Source: Rhizobium croatiense
GTDB lineage: Bacteria > Pseudomonadota > Alphaproteobacteria > Rhizobiales > Rhizobiaceae
DNA: 64,000 nt
Assembly: GCF_019793465.1 (NCBI RefSeq)
Contig: NZ_JAILYJ010000010.1
Coordinates: 62,001-126,000 of the forward strand
Direction of reading: 5' to 3'
Part shown: positions 10,035 to 19,379 of the stretch, in pieces
Position numbering within the stretch: the stretch's first letter is position 1
How the letters are laid out: each line of letters opens with the position of its first letter
Position numbers and translations under genes: made by a program
Notes under the pieces: model-generated
Seen by the model: only the letters and a program-made list of their open reading frames with translations
Told to the model about the DNA's origin: nothing
Databases searched by the model: none

Positions 10035-10490
10035 TCATGCCCTGCCCATATACTCCTTCACCAACCCCTCATAGGCCGCCATCTCCGGCAGTGCCGTGTA
10101 GCTGTGCACCGCGCCGGTCTCGGCAAAGGCCAGCTTCTCGCTCGTCCATGTTTCGATGAAAGGCGTGAACCAGCTGGGGTCATCGAGCATGGTGACGCGC
10201 AGATTGACGAACCAGTCCATGCCTTCCGGACGGGTGAACATCCAGCTCATGCAATGCGGGCAGAAGTAGTGTTTCGTCGTGCCGTGTAGGCCGCCGATGA
10301 CCGGCTCGCCCTTCGTCACCTCGAAACCTTCGCTGGGGATGGCCGCACTCAGCGAATAGGCGCTCGCGGTCATCCTCTGGCAGCCCGTGCAATGGCAGGC
10401 CATCGTCAGCAGCGGCGGCGCGCTGATCTTCAATCGCACCCGGCCACAACGGCAGCCGCCTTCCATGGGTAAGTTCTTTGCTGTCATCAT
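10035..10490 (-). CDS. GFA/CENP-V family zinc protein
   Basis: The 151-residue protein has the zinc-binding cysteines of the glutathione-dependent formaldehyde-activating (GFA) family: GGCRCGRVR, CHCTGCQRM and FCPHCMSWMF. The family name comes from one enzyme; most members have unknown roles and the annotation should not be read as formaldehyde metabolism. Its 3' end lies 1 bp from the stop of the ccdA relic. Confidence 0.87.
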   Translation of the reverse strand: MMTAKNLPMEGGCRCGRVRLKISAPPLLTMACHCTGCQRMTASAYSLSAAIPSEGFEVTKGEPVIGGLHGTTKHYFCPHCMSWMFTRPEGMDWFVNLRVTMLDDPSWFTPFIETWTSEKLAFAETGAVHSYTALPEMAAYEGLVKEYMGRA

Positions 10491-10560
10491 TACTCTCCCC
10501 TTCCGCCACCTGATCTAGCGGAGCCGGCGCCATTGTCGAGGGAGCCCGCTGCCACGAATC

Positions 10561-11133
10561 TCAGAGACGGCTTATCGGGCGCGCGGGATTGCCGACCACA
10601 GTTGCGCCCGCCGGCACATCCTTCGTGACGACGGCGCCGGCGCCGACGATCGCGCCATCGCCAATCGCCACGCCGCCGAGGATGATGGCACCGCCGCCGA
10701 TCCAGACATCGCTGCCGATCGTGACCGGCCGGGCGATCTCGATGCCCGCGCCGCGGAGGGGAAGATCCATGTGATGCTCGGCGCAATAAATCTGTACGCC
10801 CGGACCGAACATGCTGCGATCGCCAATCGTCACCCGGCCGGAATCGAGAATGGTGCAGCCGGCATTGAAATAGACGCGCTCGCCAAGAATGATGTTGATA
10901 CCATAAGAGCAGTGAAACGGCGCTTCGATGAAGATATCGGGCGCAGCCTGCGCAAACAGCGCCCTCAAGGCAGGCGCCGCCGCGCCTCGCTCGTCGGGCG
11001 GCAAGGTGTTGTGGGCGTGAACGGCCACGCGCGCCTGCTGGCGCAGGCGATCGAGCTCGGCATCGAGGCAGCAATACCATTCCCCGGCCGCCATCTTTTC
11101 CCGTTCGCTGACCGGCATCGTCTCGTTCCTCAC
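10561..11133 (-). CDS. Sugar O-acetyltransferase (maltose acetyltransferase/NodL type)
   Basis: The 190-residue protein has the N-terminal Mac domain ([18 protein letters not shown]) and a left-handed beta-helix of hexapeptide repeats, including [12 protein letters not shown], the active-site His in YCAEHHMDL, and [15 protein letters not shown]. Members acetylate the 6-OH of sugars; NodL of rhizobia is a relative, but nothing here points to Nod factor work. Its start overlaps the stop of the upstream glutamine amidotransferase gene by 4 bp, so they are translationally coupled. Confidence 0.88.
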   Translation of the reverse strand: MRNETMPVSEREKMAAGEWYCCLDAELDRLRQQARVAVHAHNTLPPDERGAAAPALRALFAQAAPDIFIEAPFHCSYGINIILGERVYFNAGCTILDSGRVTIGDRSMFGPGVQIYCAEHHMDLPLRGAGIEIARPVTIGSDVWIGGGAIILGGVAIGDGAIVGAGAVVTKDVPAGATVVGNPARPISRL

Positions 11134-11867
11134 GCGGTCGCCTGCGACAGCAGTCCGGCCTCTTGCCGCTCGATGAGGCTGACCCAGGCGCGCGCTATGG
11201 CAAGGCCTGCGGCATCGGCGGCACCACCATGGCGCGCTGCCAATTCGTCATAATTCTCCAGCCAGCCGGGAGCGATACGCTCGATCGTGCCGGGGAATTC
11301 GCCTTTCCACTGCCCGACGACCTCAGTGTCGGCCTCGAAGTGAAACTGCGTGCCGTAGACGGCGCGGCCGATGCGGAAGGCCTGGTTCTCGGCGACGGGG
11401 CTCGTCGCCAGACACACCGCACCTTCGGGCAAGGAAAACGTATCGGCGTGCCATTGAAAGATGGTGAATTGGTCGCCCACATCGGTCAGCAGCGGATCGG
11501 ACCGGCCTTCACCCGTGACGCCAATGCTGTGCCAGCCGAACTCACGAGCGGCACCCAGCAGATTGTCGGCACCATAGGCGCGGGCGAGGACTTGGCTGCC
11601 GAGGCAGATGCCGAGCACGGCTTTGCCGGCATCGCCGAAGCGGCGCGTTAGCCGCACGAGTTCCGGCAGATAGGGGTGCGTCTCGTCATCCAGCGCGCTC
11701 TGTTCGCCGCCGAGAACGACGAGCGCGTCATGGCCGGCTATATCTTGCGGCAGATTGCCGTCCCGCCACACGCGGAACCACTCGATCTCCGCTTCCGCCT
11801 CCTCGAGTGCTCTGGCAAGCGCGCCGAGCCCGGTATTTCTCATATTTTCGACGACTGCGACTCGCAT
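11130..11867 (-). CDS. Class I glutamine amidotransferase-like protein
   Basis: The protein has the GATase1 triad: Cys in [10 protein letters not shown], His in GTQFHFEAD and the following Glu. It resembles stand-alone GMP-synthase-like amidotransferases such as gamma-glutamyl hydrolase types. The Met at 11867 (MRVAVVENM) is chosen because residues encoded upstream to 11951 do not fit the fold; this gives 245 residues. The partner or substrate is not identifiable. Confidence 0.85.
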   Translation of the reverse strand: MRVAVVENMRNTGLGALARALEEAEAEIEWFRVWRDGNLPQDIAGHDALVVLGGEQSALDDETHPYLPELVRLTRRFGDAGKAVLGICLGSQVLARAYGADNLLGAAREFGWHSIGVTGEGRSDPLLTDVGDQFTIFQWHADTFSLPEGAVCLATSPVAENQAFRIGRAVYGTQFHFEADTEVVGQWKGEFPGTIERIAPGWLENYDELAARHGGAADAAGLAIARAWVSLIERQEAGLLSQATA

Positions 11868-11995
11868 GGCTTTTCCCGATCTGGCCGATGGCGGGAGGAG
11901 ATCATGCCCGGATGCAGCGCGCAAGACGCTTGTGCAAGGCCGATTGCGCACGCAGGCGGCAAGGCTTAAACCTGCCGGAACGAAAGGAAATCGCC

Positions 11996-12289
11996 ATGAC
12001 CGAAAAAGCCCGCGTCTCGATTCTCTACTGCACCCAGTGCAATTGGCTGCTGCGCTCCGCCTGGATGGCGCAGGAGCTGCTGCACACCTTTTCCGACAGC
12101 CTCGGCGAGGTGGCGCTGATCCCCGGCACCGGCGGCAATTTCGAAATCCGCGTCAATGGCGACCTCATCTGGGAGCGCAAGCGCGACGGCGGCTTTCCCG
12201 GGCCGAAAGAGCTGAAGCAGCGGGTTCGCGACATCGTCGAGCCCGGCCGCGATCTCGGCCATGTCGACCGCGCCTCGCTCGAGAGCTGA
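11996..12289 (+). CDS. Rdx/SelW-family thioredoxin-like protein
   Basis: The 97-residue protein begins with a strand leading into YCTQCNWLLR, the CxxC(U) redox motif of the SelT/SelW/SelH (Rdx) family, and continues with GTGGNFEIRVNG and GGFPGPKELKQRVRD, both family hallmarks. It carries Cys, not selenocysteine. The role is unknown, presumably thiol redox. Start ATG at 11996 has AAAGGAA upstream. Confidence 0.88.
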   Translation: MTEKARVSILYCTQCNWLLRSAWMAQELLHTFSDSLGEVALIPGTGGNFEIRVNGDLIWERKRDGGFPGPKELKQRVRDIVEPGRDLGHVDRASLES

Positions 12290-12291
12290 CC

Positions 12292-12702
12292 TCAGCGATA
12301 CGGCGAGCGGCAGACCCGGTAGACGCCCTCATAGGTGAGGAAGTGATCCGTCCGCGGATTGTAGGAGCGGTATTCGTTGGTGCACCAGGCGATATGCTTG
12401 TTCATATCGCGCGCCGCCGGCTGTGCGCGGCGCACCGGCGGCGGATCATAGGTCAGCTGCGGCCGCCCGGCTGCACCAGGCAGATAATAGGTCGGCCCGG
12501 CGCCGCGCGGACGGTAATTCGGCTGGACATAGGCGGGCCGATGCCATTGCTGCGGCCCGAAACCGAAGCAGCCGCGGAAATCGCAGAGCGTCGACCCCGT
12601 ATTGAGCGGCCCGAGACCCGGCTTCGGCGAATCAGCGCTGGCCATGGCAGGCGCGAAAACGGCGAGAAGACCGGCGACGAGTAGGGTTCGGGCAGCAGCC
12701 AT
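12292..12702 (-). CDS. BA14K-family secreted protein
   Basis: From the Met at 12702 the protein has a clear signal peptide (MAAARTLLVAGLLAVFAPAM, with likely cleavage after ASA), a Pro/Tyr-rich middle and a C-terminal BA14K motif: HIAWCTNEYRSYNPRTDHFL and YRVCRSPYR. BA14K proteins are small exported proteins of Rhizobiales (first noted as an immunoreactive Brucella protein); their function is not settled. It is convergent with the Rdx gene, with 2 bp between stops. Confidence 0.82.
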   Translation of the reverse strand: MAAARTLLVAGLLAVFAPAMASADSPKPGLGPLNTGSTLCDFRGCFGFGPQQWHRPAYVQPNYRPRGAGPTYYLPGAAGRPQLTYDPPPVRRAQPAARDMNKHIAWCTNEYRSYNPRTDHFLTYEGVYRVCRSPYR

Positions 12703-12869
12703 GAGGCATTCCTTTCGATATACCCTTATATAGGACGCCCCAAGCACCGCGCTATGCCCACCCTCCGGCCGCTCTCCCGCATGTGATCGGCAGTTTTTTG
12801 CCGACTGTCAGGAAAACTTCAAAAACCCAGTTGACAGTCACGAGCCACCCCCTTACATCGCTCTCCGTC

Positions 12870-12954
12870 GCCCAGATGGCGGAATTGGTAGACGCGCAGG
12901 TTTCAGGTACCTGTGCCGCGAGGCGTGGAGGTTCGAGTCCTCTTCTGGGCACCA
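12870..12954 (+). tRNA. tRNA-Leu (anticodon CAG)
   Basis: The sequence folds as a class II tRNA with acceptor stem GCCCAGA/TCTGGGC, encoded ACCA end, TTCGAGTCC T-loop and an extra arm. The anticodon loop TTCAGGT places CAG at 12904-12906, which reads CUG leucine codons. Confidence 0.95.
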
Positions 12955-13117
12955 TTCCAATCTTGATCGCTACCGAGATCAGATAATCAAACCTTCCAAA
13001 ATTGCGGGTTGGTACTTTCCGGCGAAGGCGATTAGCAATGCGTTTTGCCTACACGCGGGGTTGCATGACGCCGATTCTGGAAGTCGGCCAGCAAGGATGA
13101 TGGCGTGTTGCCGGCTT

Positions 13118-13414
13118 CTACGCCGCCATGTGCGGCGTTGTCTGCCCGCTGTCCGGAATCACTGACAAAACGGCGATGCCGGCCTCCCTGGCGGCGCTCA
13201 AAAGCAAATCCCTAAGCTGATCCGTCCCCGCTTGCCCCGTAATGGCATCCGCGCAAGCCTTTACGGCCGCGACGTATTCCTCTCCATCCTCAAGCGGCCA
13301 TTCCGTCATTAAAACCTCGGCTGCGTCGCGGAGCGTTCTCACGATCCTACGCTGGTGCCGGGCGCCAAGAAAGAGAACAAGAGGCGAAAAATCCGCCGAT
13401 GTGTTCCATTGCAT
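13118..13414 (-). CDS. DUF982-family protein
   Basis: The 98-residue soluble protein fits the DUF982 family that is multiplied in Rhizobium genomes: an RRIVRTLRDAAEVLMTEWP segment followed by YVAAVKACADAITG and a short C-terminal tail. No function is known. It stands alone with 160 bp of non-coding DNA after tRNA-Leu. Confidence 0.72.
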   Translation of the reverse strand: MQWNTSADFSPLVLFLGARHQRRIVRTLRDAAEVLMTEWPLEDGEEYVAAVKACADAITGQAGTDQLRDLLLSAAREAGIAVLSVIPDSGQTTPHMAA

Positions 13415-13541
13415 TGCACTTTCTCCCCAAGGATTAGAATATTAGTAATAATGCAAGGATCGTGCCGGGCAAGGTGGAAAGCGATTTTGATGCCCGATAG
13501 AGCCATTTTCTTCTGATCCCCGGCAACGGCCTACGTGACTG

Positions 13542-13787
13542 GTGCGCCATTGCGGTATGACAATGCTGGAGTGGATGTTTTCCGGGCTTGGGGTGGGAAC
13601 GGCCGAACTGCACGTCTTCTCCCACAATGAAAAAGCGATCGGTCTTTACAAGTGGCTGGGCTTTGCGGCGGCGGAAAGCCTGCGGCTGCGGCGCACCGAC
13701 GAAGAAGGCATGGTCAAATATTCGGTCGTCGATCGATCGCAAGCAAATGCCGGCTTCGACTATCTGAGGATGGAGCTTCCGGCCTAG
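13542..13787 (+). pseudogene. GNAT acetyltransferase remnant (C-terminal half)
   Basis: The 81-residue frame contains GLGVGTAELHVFSHNEKAIG and then LYKWLGF, the last strand-helix unit of a GNAT domain. The N-terminal strands and the acetyl-CoA binding loop are missing, and the upstream DNA has stops in this frame. It is best read as a decayed gene, though a short translated product cannot be excluded. Confidence 0.65.
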
Positions 13788-13834
13788 CGGTTCCGAAAGG
13801 CGTACCCAACGGCTTTGCTGACCGGCTAAGACGC

Positions 13835-14167
13835 CTATCGCACCGGCTGATAGTGGCCGCGCAGTGGCACTTTGCCGCCCATGGTGACGAAGCCGTCGCG
13901 TTCGCAGACATACATCAGCGTCGGCATGCCGCCGGAGCGGAAGATCTCGTCGTAGCGGCGGCGGATCTGGACGGTTTCAGTGCGGCAATTATAGGATTCC
14001 TCTTCCTTCTTGTCCGGCTGCACCTTGACGCCGGGCAGACCCTTGTAGGGATAGAGGGGTTGAACGTCCGAATTCACCGGTTTTGACCAGTCGACGGCAA
14101 AGGCGGATGCTGGCGCAAGGCCTGATAGGGCAACGAGCAATATCGGAAACATCATCACAAGCCGCAT
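13835..14167 (-). CDS. Small secreted protein of unknown function
   Basis: From the Met at 14167 (MRLVMMFPILLVALSGLAPA) the 110-residue product starts with a good signal peptide, cleaved probably after ASA. The mature part is polar, has two Cys (in YNCRTET and YVCERDG) that may form a disulphide, and shows no family I recognise. The Met at 14197 is also open but would put charged residues before the signal. It lies downstream of the Wzz-like gene on the same strand, about 60 bp away. Confidence 0.6.
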   Translation of the reverse strand: MRLVMMFPILLVALSGLAPASAFAVDWSKPVNSDVQPLYPYKGLPGVKVQPDKKEEESYNCRTETVQIRRRYDEIFRSGGMPTLMYVCERDGFVTMGGKVPLRGHYQPVR

Positions 14168-14228
14168 GGAACCTCTCCTGCCGGCATCGTCGGCCACCCA
14201 TAGGATGTAGGAAAACCGGAGCTACTGA

Positions 14229-15839
14229 TCAAGCAGCCGCAGCGGGCGATTTCCTGAAATAGCTTCTGATGATGGGATGGCTGAAGAGGCCGGCGAAGAT
14301 CGCAAAACCGGCGCCGACGACGAAACCGGCAAGCAGGCCGCCGATGATGCCGGCGACCAGCAGGATCTTCTTTCCCGGGCCATCGGCCTTGACGGGCGGC
14401 TCGGCCGGCGAGATGACGCGAATGTTGCTCTGGGTGAGGTTCTGCTCCTCGCTCGTCTGGCTCGAGCGCTTCAGGACCGTCTCGTAGATATTGCGCGCCG
14501 CCGTCGCCTTGCGCTGCAATTCGTTCAATTCCACCTGCTTGTCCGAGGTCGTCGCCTGCAGCGCCTTCTGAACGGCAAGCTCCTTGGCGATGCTGTTCTC
14601 GGCGGCCTTGGCCTGTTCGTATTCGCCGCGTGCCGAGGTGGCGAGACGCTGCAATTCACCCTTGATTTCGCCGGATATGCTCTGCAGCGAGGAGCGGGCC
14701 GCCTGCAGGCGCGGATGACGCGTGCCCATCTGGCTTTCGAGGCTGCCGACGGCGGCGGCCTGGCTGGAATATTGCTGGCGCAGGCTGACTAGTGGCGAAG
14801 TGACGCCGCCCTCGGTCTGATTGCCGGCGACGATGTCCTCGACGCGCAGATTGGCGACGGCGTCGGCGCGGGCCTTCGCCTGGATTGTCTTTTCCTGCGC
14901 CGTCACCAGCAGCGTGTTCAGCGAGCCGAGCCGCTGATCGGAAATCAGGTTGCCCTCGGTCGCGGCCATGTCGTTGTCGGCCCGGAAGGTCTCGACCGCC
15001 TGCTCGGCCTCCAGCACCTTCTGGCGCAGGTCGTCGAGGCGTCCGTCGAGCGTCGAGGAGGTGTTTTCGTAGAGCCCGTTCGAGGCGCTGTTCTCCTCTT
15101 CGGTGAAGGCGGTGACGACCTGGTTGGCAAGCCTTGCGGATTTTTCCGGATCATTGGTCGTCGCAGCAAGCGAAACGACATAGGTGGTGGCCTGGCGGGT
15201 GATGACAAGCGCCTTCTGCAGGGTGCCGATGACGGCAGCGCCATCGGTCCGGCCGCCGGTGAACTCCGGATCCTGATCGAGCTTCATCGCCTCGACGACG
15301 CGGCGCAGCACATTGCCCGAGGTCAGGATCTGCACCTGGCTGTCGATCAGCGCCGAGATCATTTCCGGCGACGGACCGGAAGATTGCGCACCGGCCTCGG
15401 CAAGGCCGATCTGGCGCGGATCGAAATAGAGGCTGCTGACGGCGGTGTATTTCTGGCCGATGAACGGCGCCACCGAGCCGCCGGCGACCGCGCCGATCAG
15501 GGCCAGGGCAAGCACCACCAGCCGGCGGCTCCAGATCGCCGCGATGCTGGAGCGGAGATCAAGAAGCGGGGCTGCGGGTGGTGCCAATGTGCTCTGCGGC
15601 GGCAGATCGGCCGCAGGCCGCTCGGCAGGCGGAGGCGACGGCTGCTCGTATCGGCGCGTTTGCGCGATGTTGGCCGGCGGCGGCACGAAAGGCGGAGAGG
15701 GTTCGGGCGCCGGGCGGGCGAAATCATCCGGGCGGACGACAGGGCTGCGCAGGCGTACGCCTTCCGGCGCAGTCTGAGGCGGCTCATAACTGCGCCAGCC
15801 GGGCAGCCGGCTTACTCTATTCCTGTCATACTGGCTCAT
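14229..15839 (-). CDS. Wzz/GumC-like polysaccharide chain-length/export protein
   Basis: The 536-residue protein has a Pro-rich cytoplasmic N terminus (1-95), a first membrane helix (about 108-130), a large periplasmic coiled-coil region, the GNVLRRVVEAM-type Wzz segment, and a second membrane helix near 490-515 preceded by the Pro-rich ISPAEPPVKADGPGK motif. This is the polysaccharide co-polymerase layout. There is no C-terminal tyrosine kinase (Walker) domain, unlike ExoP/Wzc. It is divergent from a GH5, polymerase-like and acyltransferase series, suggesting one polysaccharide locus. Confidence 0.85.
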   Translation of the reverse strand: MSQYDRNRVSRLPGWRSYEPPQTAPEGVRLRSPVVRPDDFARPAPEPSPPFVPPPANIAQTRRYEQPSPPPAERPAADLPPQSTLAPPAAPLLDLRSSIAAIWSRRLVVLALALIGAVAGGSVAPFIGQKYTAVSSLYFDPRQIGLAEAGAQSSGPSPEMISALIDSQVQILTSGNVLRRVVEAMKLDQDPEFTGGRTDGAAVIGTLQKALVITRQATTYVVSLAATTNDPEKSARLANQVVTAFTEEENSASNGLYENTSSTLDGRLDDLRQKVLEAEQAVETFRADNDMAATEGNLISDQRLGSLNTLLVTAQEKTIQAKARADAVANLRVEDIVAGNQTEGGVTSPLVSLRQQYSSQAAAVGSLESQMGTRHPRLQAARSSLQSISGEIKGELQRLATSARGEYEQAKAAENSIAKELAVQKALQATTSDKQVELNELQRKATAARNIYETVLKRSSQTSEEQNLTQSNIRVISPAEPPVKADGPGKKILLVAGIIGGLLAGFVVGAGFAIFAGLFSHPIIRSYFRKSPAAAA

Positions 15840-15908
15840 ACGCGCACTCGTGTCCCGCCCAGCGTGAAAGACTGAAGCCGAGGTGCCGAGACTTTAGAAA
15901 TTCTTAGC

Positions 15909-15921
15909 TAACGGACCGTTA
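15909..15921. promoter_or_regulatory. Palindrome TAACGG-A-CCGTTA between wzz-like and GH5 genes
   Basis: A perfect 6+1+6 inverted repeat lies in the 136-bp divergent intergenic region, about 70 bp upstream of the Wzz-like start and 55 bp upstream of the GH5 start. It is a candidate operator for both directions. No matching known regulator site is recognised. Confidence 0.4.
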
Positions 15922-15975
15922 AGATACTGGCGGCCATAGAGATGTTGGCGTTTGCCGCGACTGCGAGGGATAGCC

Positions 15976-17025
15976 ATGAGGACGACACGACATCTGACGG
16001 CGCTGCTGCTTGCGGCCGCCCTCATCCCGTCGCCGGCGCTTGCGGCCGACAAGCCCTGCTATCGCGGCGTCAATCTTTCCGGCGGCGAATATGGCGAGCG
16101 CGACGCCACCTACGGCACAAACTACCTCTATCCGAGCGAGGAGACGATCGGCTATTTCGCTAGGAAAGGCATGACGATCATCCGGCTGCCCTTCCGCTGG
16201 GAGCGGCTGCAGCCGGCGCTCGGCGGCCGGCTGGACGAGGACGAAATCAAGCGGATCAAAGATACCGCCGCTTTAATCCGCAAACACGGCATGGCCGTCC
16301 TGCTCGACCCGCATAATTTCGGCTATTACGACAAGGTACAGATCGGCACCGCGCCGGCGACGGACGCCGCATTCGCCAACTTCTGGGCGAGGCTCGCGGT
16401 CGAATTCGCCAATGAGAATGGCGTGCTCTTCGGCCTGATGAACGAGCCGCATGACATCAAGGCAACGGACTGGCTCGATGCCGCCAACGCCGCGATCCGC
16501 AGCATCCGGGCCGTCGGCGCACGCAACCTCATCCTCGTACCGGGCACCGCCTGGAGCGGCGCTCACAGCTGGGAAAAGGATGTGATCGGCGGCGCCAACG
16601 GCACGGTGATGCTCGGTGTGCGCGATCCGCTCGATTTCTACGCCTACGAGGTCCACCAATATCTCGATGTCGATTCGTCGGGAACCCATCCAACCTGCGA
16701 AGGTGCGGCCGGCGCAGTCGAGGCAATCGCCGGGGTTACCGCCTGGCTGAAGCAAAACCACAAGCGCGGCTTTCTCGGCGAATTCGGCGCCTCCGCCGAC
16801 AAGGACTGCATGGGCGGGCTGAGAGAAATCTACGCCACCATGTCCGGAAATAGCGACGTCTGGCTCGGCTGGTCCTATTGGGCGGCCGGCGAATGGTGGC
16901 CGGCGAACGAACCTTTCAACGTTCAGCCGCGTGAGGGAGCTGAGCGGCCGCAGATGCGGCTTCTCGCCGAGTCGGCCAAAGCCGATCGCAGCGCCTGCAC
17001 CGCCGTCAAGCCCGCGGAGAACTGA
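15976..17025 (+). CDS. Secreted glycoside hydrolase family 5 enzyme
   Basis: A signal peptide (about residues 1-25, ending ALA) precedes a (beta/alpha)8 domain typical of GH5 endoglucanases. The acid/base Glu is E157 in MNEPHD and the nucleophile is E269 in FLGEFGA; VHQYLD carries the conserved His. GH5 enzymes cut beta-1,4-glucans or mannans. Its place next to Wzz-like, polymerase-like and acyltransferase genes suggests trimming of a self-made polysaccharide, not plant cellulose attack, but both are possible. It is followed 2 bp later by the polymerase-like gene. Confidence 0.88.
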   Translation: MRTTRHLTALLLAAALIPSPALAADKPCYRGVNLSGGEYGERDATYGTNYLYPSEETIGYFARKGMTIIRLPFRWERLQPALGGRLDEDEIKRIKDTAALIRKHGMAVLLDPHNFGYYDKVQIGTAPATDAAFANFWARLAVEFANENGVLFGLMNEPHDIKATDWLDAANAAIRSIRAVGARNLILVPGTAWSGAHSWEKDVIGGANGTVMLGVRDPLDFYAYEVHQYLDVDSSGTHPTCEGAAGAVEAIAGVTAWLKQNHKRGFLGEFGASADKDCMGGLREIYATMSGNSDVWLGWSYWAAGEWWPANEPFNVQPREGAERPQMRLLAESAKADRSACTAVKPAEN

Positions 17026-17027
17026 CC

Positions 17028-18308
17028 GTGGCAGCCGTCGATCAGAAGGCAGCGACGTTCACCGTGACGGGCAACCGGCTCGATGCGGCCGCGAGGGGAT
17101 CGCGCGTCGACCACCCAGTGCTCTGGCTCGGCCTGCTGTCGGTGCTCTATAACGGCATTCTGGCCTTCATCAACCACAACATCATGCCGCTTTCGTTGAC
17201 GCATGTCGCCGCCAGCGAAGGCCTGATTCTGGCAAGCGCCATCATCTACATCCTCCACAAGGGGATTTACGAAACCGACCTGCCGGCCTTCCTGTTCCTG
17301 CTGTTCACGCTTGTCGTGACCATCTATGTCAGCGTGCTCAATCGCCTGCCCTTCGTCGATCATTTCCGCAACGTGCTGATCATCTTCTGCTTTTCCGGCC
17401 TCGGCGGGTGGAGCAACGAGAAAACGATGAAGCTTGCCTTTCGCTGGGCAAGCCTTGCGGTGCTGATCTTCCTGATCTTCGAGATCGTCAGCGTGCCGTT
17501 CTATGTCAGTATCGTGCATCCGTCCGACTATTTCGCCAATACGCGCGGGCTGCTGCCGCTGAGCTACAATAAGACGGGCCTGTTCCAGAATGCGCTCGGT
17601 TTTCCCGAGCGCTTCTCCTTTGGCATCATCGACCACCGCTCGTCGTCGATCTTTCTCGAGCAGGTGTCGCTCGCCAATTTCTGCGGCGTGATCGCGATCT
17701 ACCTGATCTCCATGTGGGAAAGAACAGGCCGCTGGGACCGGCTGCTGTTCATCGCTACGGCAGTGCTGATCCTGGTGACGAACGATACGCGCACGATGCT
17801 GATCTTCTGTTTTGCCTGTATCGTCGGCTATTTCGTCTTTCCGAAGGTCCCGAAGAATTTCAATCTGGCGCTGATGCCGCTGATCGTCGCTGCGGGTTTC
17901 CTGGTCTATACCCTGAAACCCAATGCGACAGGCGACAATTTCACCGGCCGCATCAACCTGACCATGAAGAAGATCATGGAGCTCGATCCTCTGGCCGTTC
18001 TCGGGCTTTCGGTCGACCGGGTCGGCGAATTCGCCGACAGCGGCTATGTCTACCTGATCTACGCGGCGACCATCTTCGGCGTCATCGTCTTCTGGCTGTT
18101 CGTCTGCCTCTTCCCCGCCGGCCGCACGGCGGCGCAGCGGCGTTGCGCCCATTCACTTTCTCTTTTCATTTTTCTGAATATGATGATCGGAGGGACCGCC
18201 GTTTTCTCGATGAAGATTGCCGGCCTCCTGTGGTTCGTCGTCGGATATATGCGCTTCCACGACAGCCCGCGCATCCGGCAGGGTCGTGCGGCAGATGTAG
18301 AGAGTTGA
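17028..18308 (+). CDS. Polytopic O-antigen polymerase/ligase-like membrane protein
   Basis: The 426-residue protein has about 10-12 hydrophobic segments and a periplasmic loop region rich in polar residues (around 150-200), in the manner of Wzy polymerases and WaaL-type ligases. An NDTRTMLI segment resembles the conserved motif after which such proteins resume membrane spans. Sequence divergence in this class prevents naming. Start is GTG at 17028, two bases after the GH5 stop, so the genes are coupled. Confidence 0.72.
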   Translation: MAAVDQKAATFTVTGNRLDAAARGSRVDHPVLWLGLLSVLYNGILAFINHNIMPLSLTHVAASEGLILASAIIYILHKGIYETDLPAFLFLLFTLVVTIYVSVLNRLPFVDHFRNVLIIFCFSGLGGWSNEKTMKLAFRWASLAVLIFLIFEIVSVPFYVSIVHPSDYFANTRGLLPLSYNKTGLFQNALGFPERFSFGIIDHRSSSIFLEQVSLANFCGVIAIYLISMWERTGRWDRLLFIATAVLILVTNDTRTMLIFCFACIVGYFVFPKVPKNFNLALMPLIVAAGFLVYTLKPNATGDNFTGRINLTMKKIMELDPLAVLGLSVDRVGEFADSGYVYLIYAATIFGVIVFWLFVCLFPAGRTAAQRRCAHSLSLFIFLNMMIGGTAVFSMKIAGLLWFVVGYMRFHDSPRIRQGRAADVES

Positions 18309-18362
18309 CCGCAGCGGCACGGTGGCGACCGTCGTCCGCAAGCCCGGGGAGCAAGACGCTCG

Positions 18363-19379
18363 ATGCTTGTCCAGCTTCAGTATCTGCGCGCCGTTGCAGC
18401 GCTGATGGTCGTTTATTTCCATGCGATATTGCAGCTTGCCAAAGTCGATCCCGCCATCGACGCCACAGCTTTTCTTTATGGTGAAACCGGCGTCGACATC
18501 TTCTTCGTCTTGAGCGGTTTCGTGATGTGGCTGACAACGAGCGGGCGCGCGACGAGCCCTATCGATTTCGCCCGCCGCCGCATCAGAAGGATCGTCCCGC
18601 TCTATTGGCTGGCCACGTTGTTTTCGGCGGTCGTGGCGCTGGCGGCGCCGTCACTCCTAAAGTCGACCGTGATCAACCTTCCGCATCTGACCGCTTCGCT
18701 GCTCTTCCTGCCATGGCCCAATGCAGCCGATCCGAGAACGATCACCCCTGTCGTCGTGCCGGGCTGGACGCTGAATTACGAGATGTTCTTCTATTTCGTG
18801 TTCGCGCTGCTGCTGCCACTCTCGGAAGCCCGTCGCATTCCAGCCATGTTTGCCGTCTTTGCCGTGATCCTGATCGCCTGCCGGCTGCTGCCGGAAACGA
18901 CCGCCACCCGGTTCTATGGCGAGCCGATCATGCTGGAATTTCTCGCCGGCGTGGTGCTCGGCTGGCTTTATCGGCAGAATGTGCTTCTGGCCAACCGCTG
19001 GGCATGGGCGGCACTGGCCACCGGCTTTGCGTTCCTCTTCGTCAACGAGGCGCTGATGCAGCCGGAGAGCCGGTTCTACGCCTGGGGAATTCCGGCGATC
19101 TTCATCCTCTACGGCGCAGTTTCCATCGACTTTTCGCGGCTGCCGGTTCTCGGATGGCTGAACTATCTCGGCGACTGCTCCTACGCCATCTATATCACCC
19201 ACGCCTTCACACTCGCCTTTCTGAGGGTCGCCGCCGACCGCCTGCCATTCGGTATCCTGCAGCAACCGGTGCTCTTCGTGATCCTGTCGCTGGTGCTCTC
19301 GTCGATCGGCGGCGCAGTCATCCATGAAATCACCACGCCGCGCCGCAAGGTGGCCGCGGCAAGCCGTCCGCCGGCCTGA
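18363..19379 (+). CDS. Acyltransferase family 3 (OafA/ExoZ type)
   Basis: The 338-residue polytopic protein starts with LQYLRAVAALMVVYFH, the conserved R-x10-H of membrane acyltransferases, followed by GVDIFFVLSGFVM and RRIRRIVPLYWLATL. These enzymes transfer acetyl or other acyl groups onto surface sugars. Ten or so membrane helices are visible. It is the last gene of the GH5/polymerase-like series and probably decorates the same polysaccharide. Confidence 0.9.
   Translation: MLVQLQYLRAVAALMVVYFHAILQLAKVDPAIDATAFLYGETGVDIFFVLSGFVMWLTTSGRATSPIDFARRRIRRIVPLYWLATLFSAVVALAAPSLLKSTVINLPHLTASLLFLPWPNAADPRTITPVVVPGWTLNYEMFFYFVFALLLPLSEARRIPAMFAVFAVILIACRLLPETTATRFYGEPIMLEFLAGVVLGWLYRQNVLLANRWAWAALATGFAFLFVNEALMQPESRFYAWGIPAIFILYGAVSIDFSRLPVLGWLNYLGDCSYAIYITHAFTLAFLRVAADRLPFGILQQPVLFVILSLVLSSIGGAVIHEITTPRRKVAAASRPPA

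Noticed and set aside
10035..10490. Formaldehyde detoxification enzyme
   Set aside because: The GFA family fold is clear, but most members do not act on formaldehyde and there is no linked glutathione-dependent dehydrogenase here.
13541..13787. Functional acetyltransferase
   Set aside because: It lacks the N-terminal GNAT strands and the acetyl-CoA loop, so it is called a remnant.
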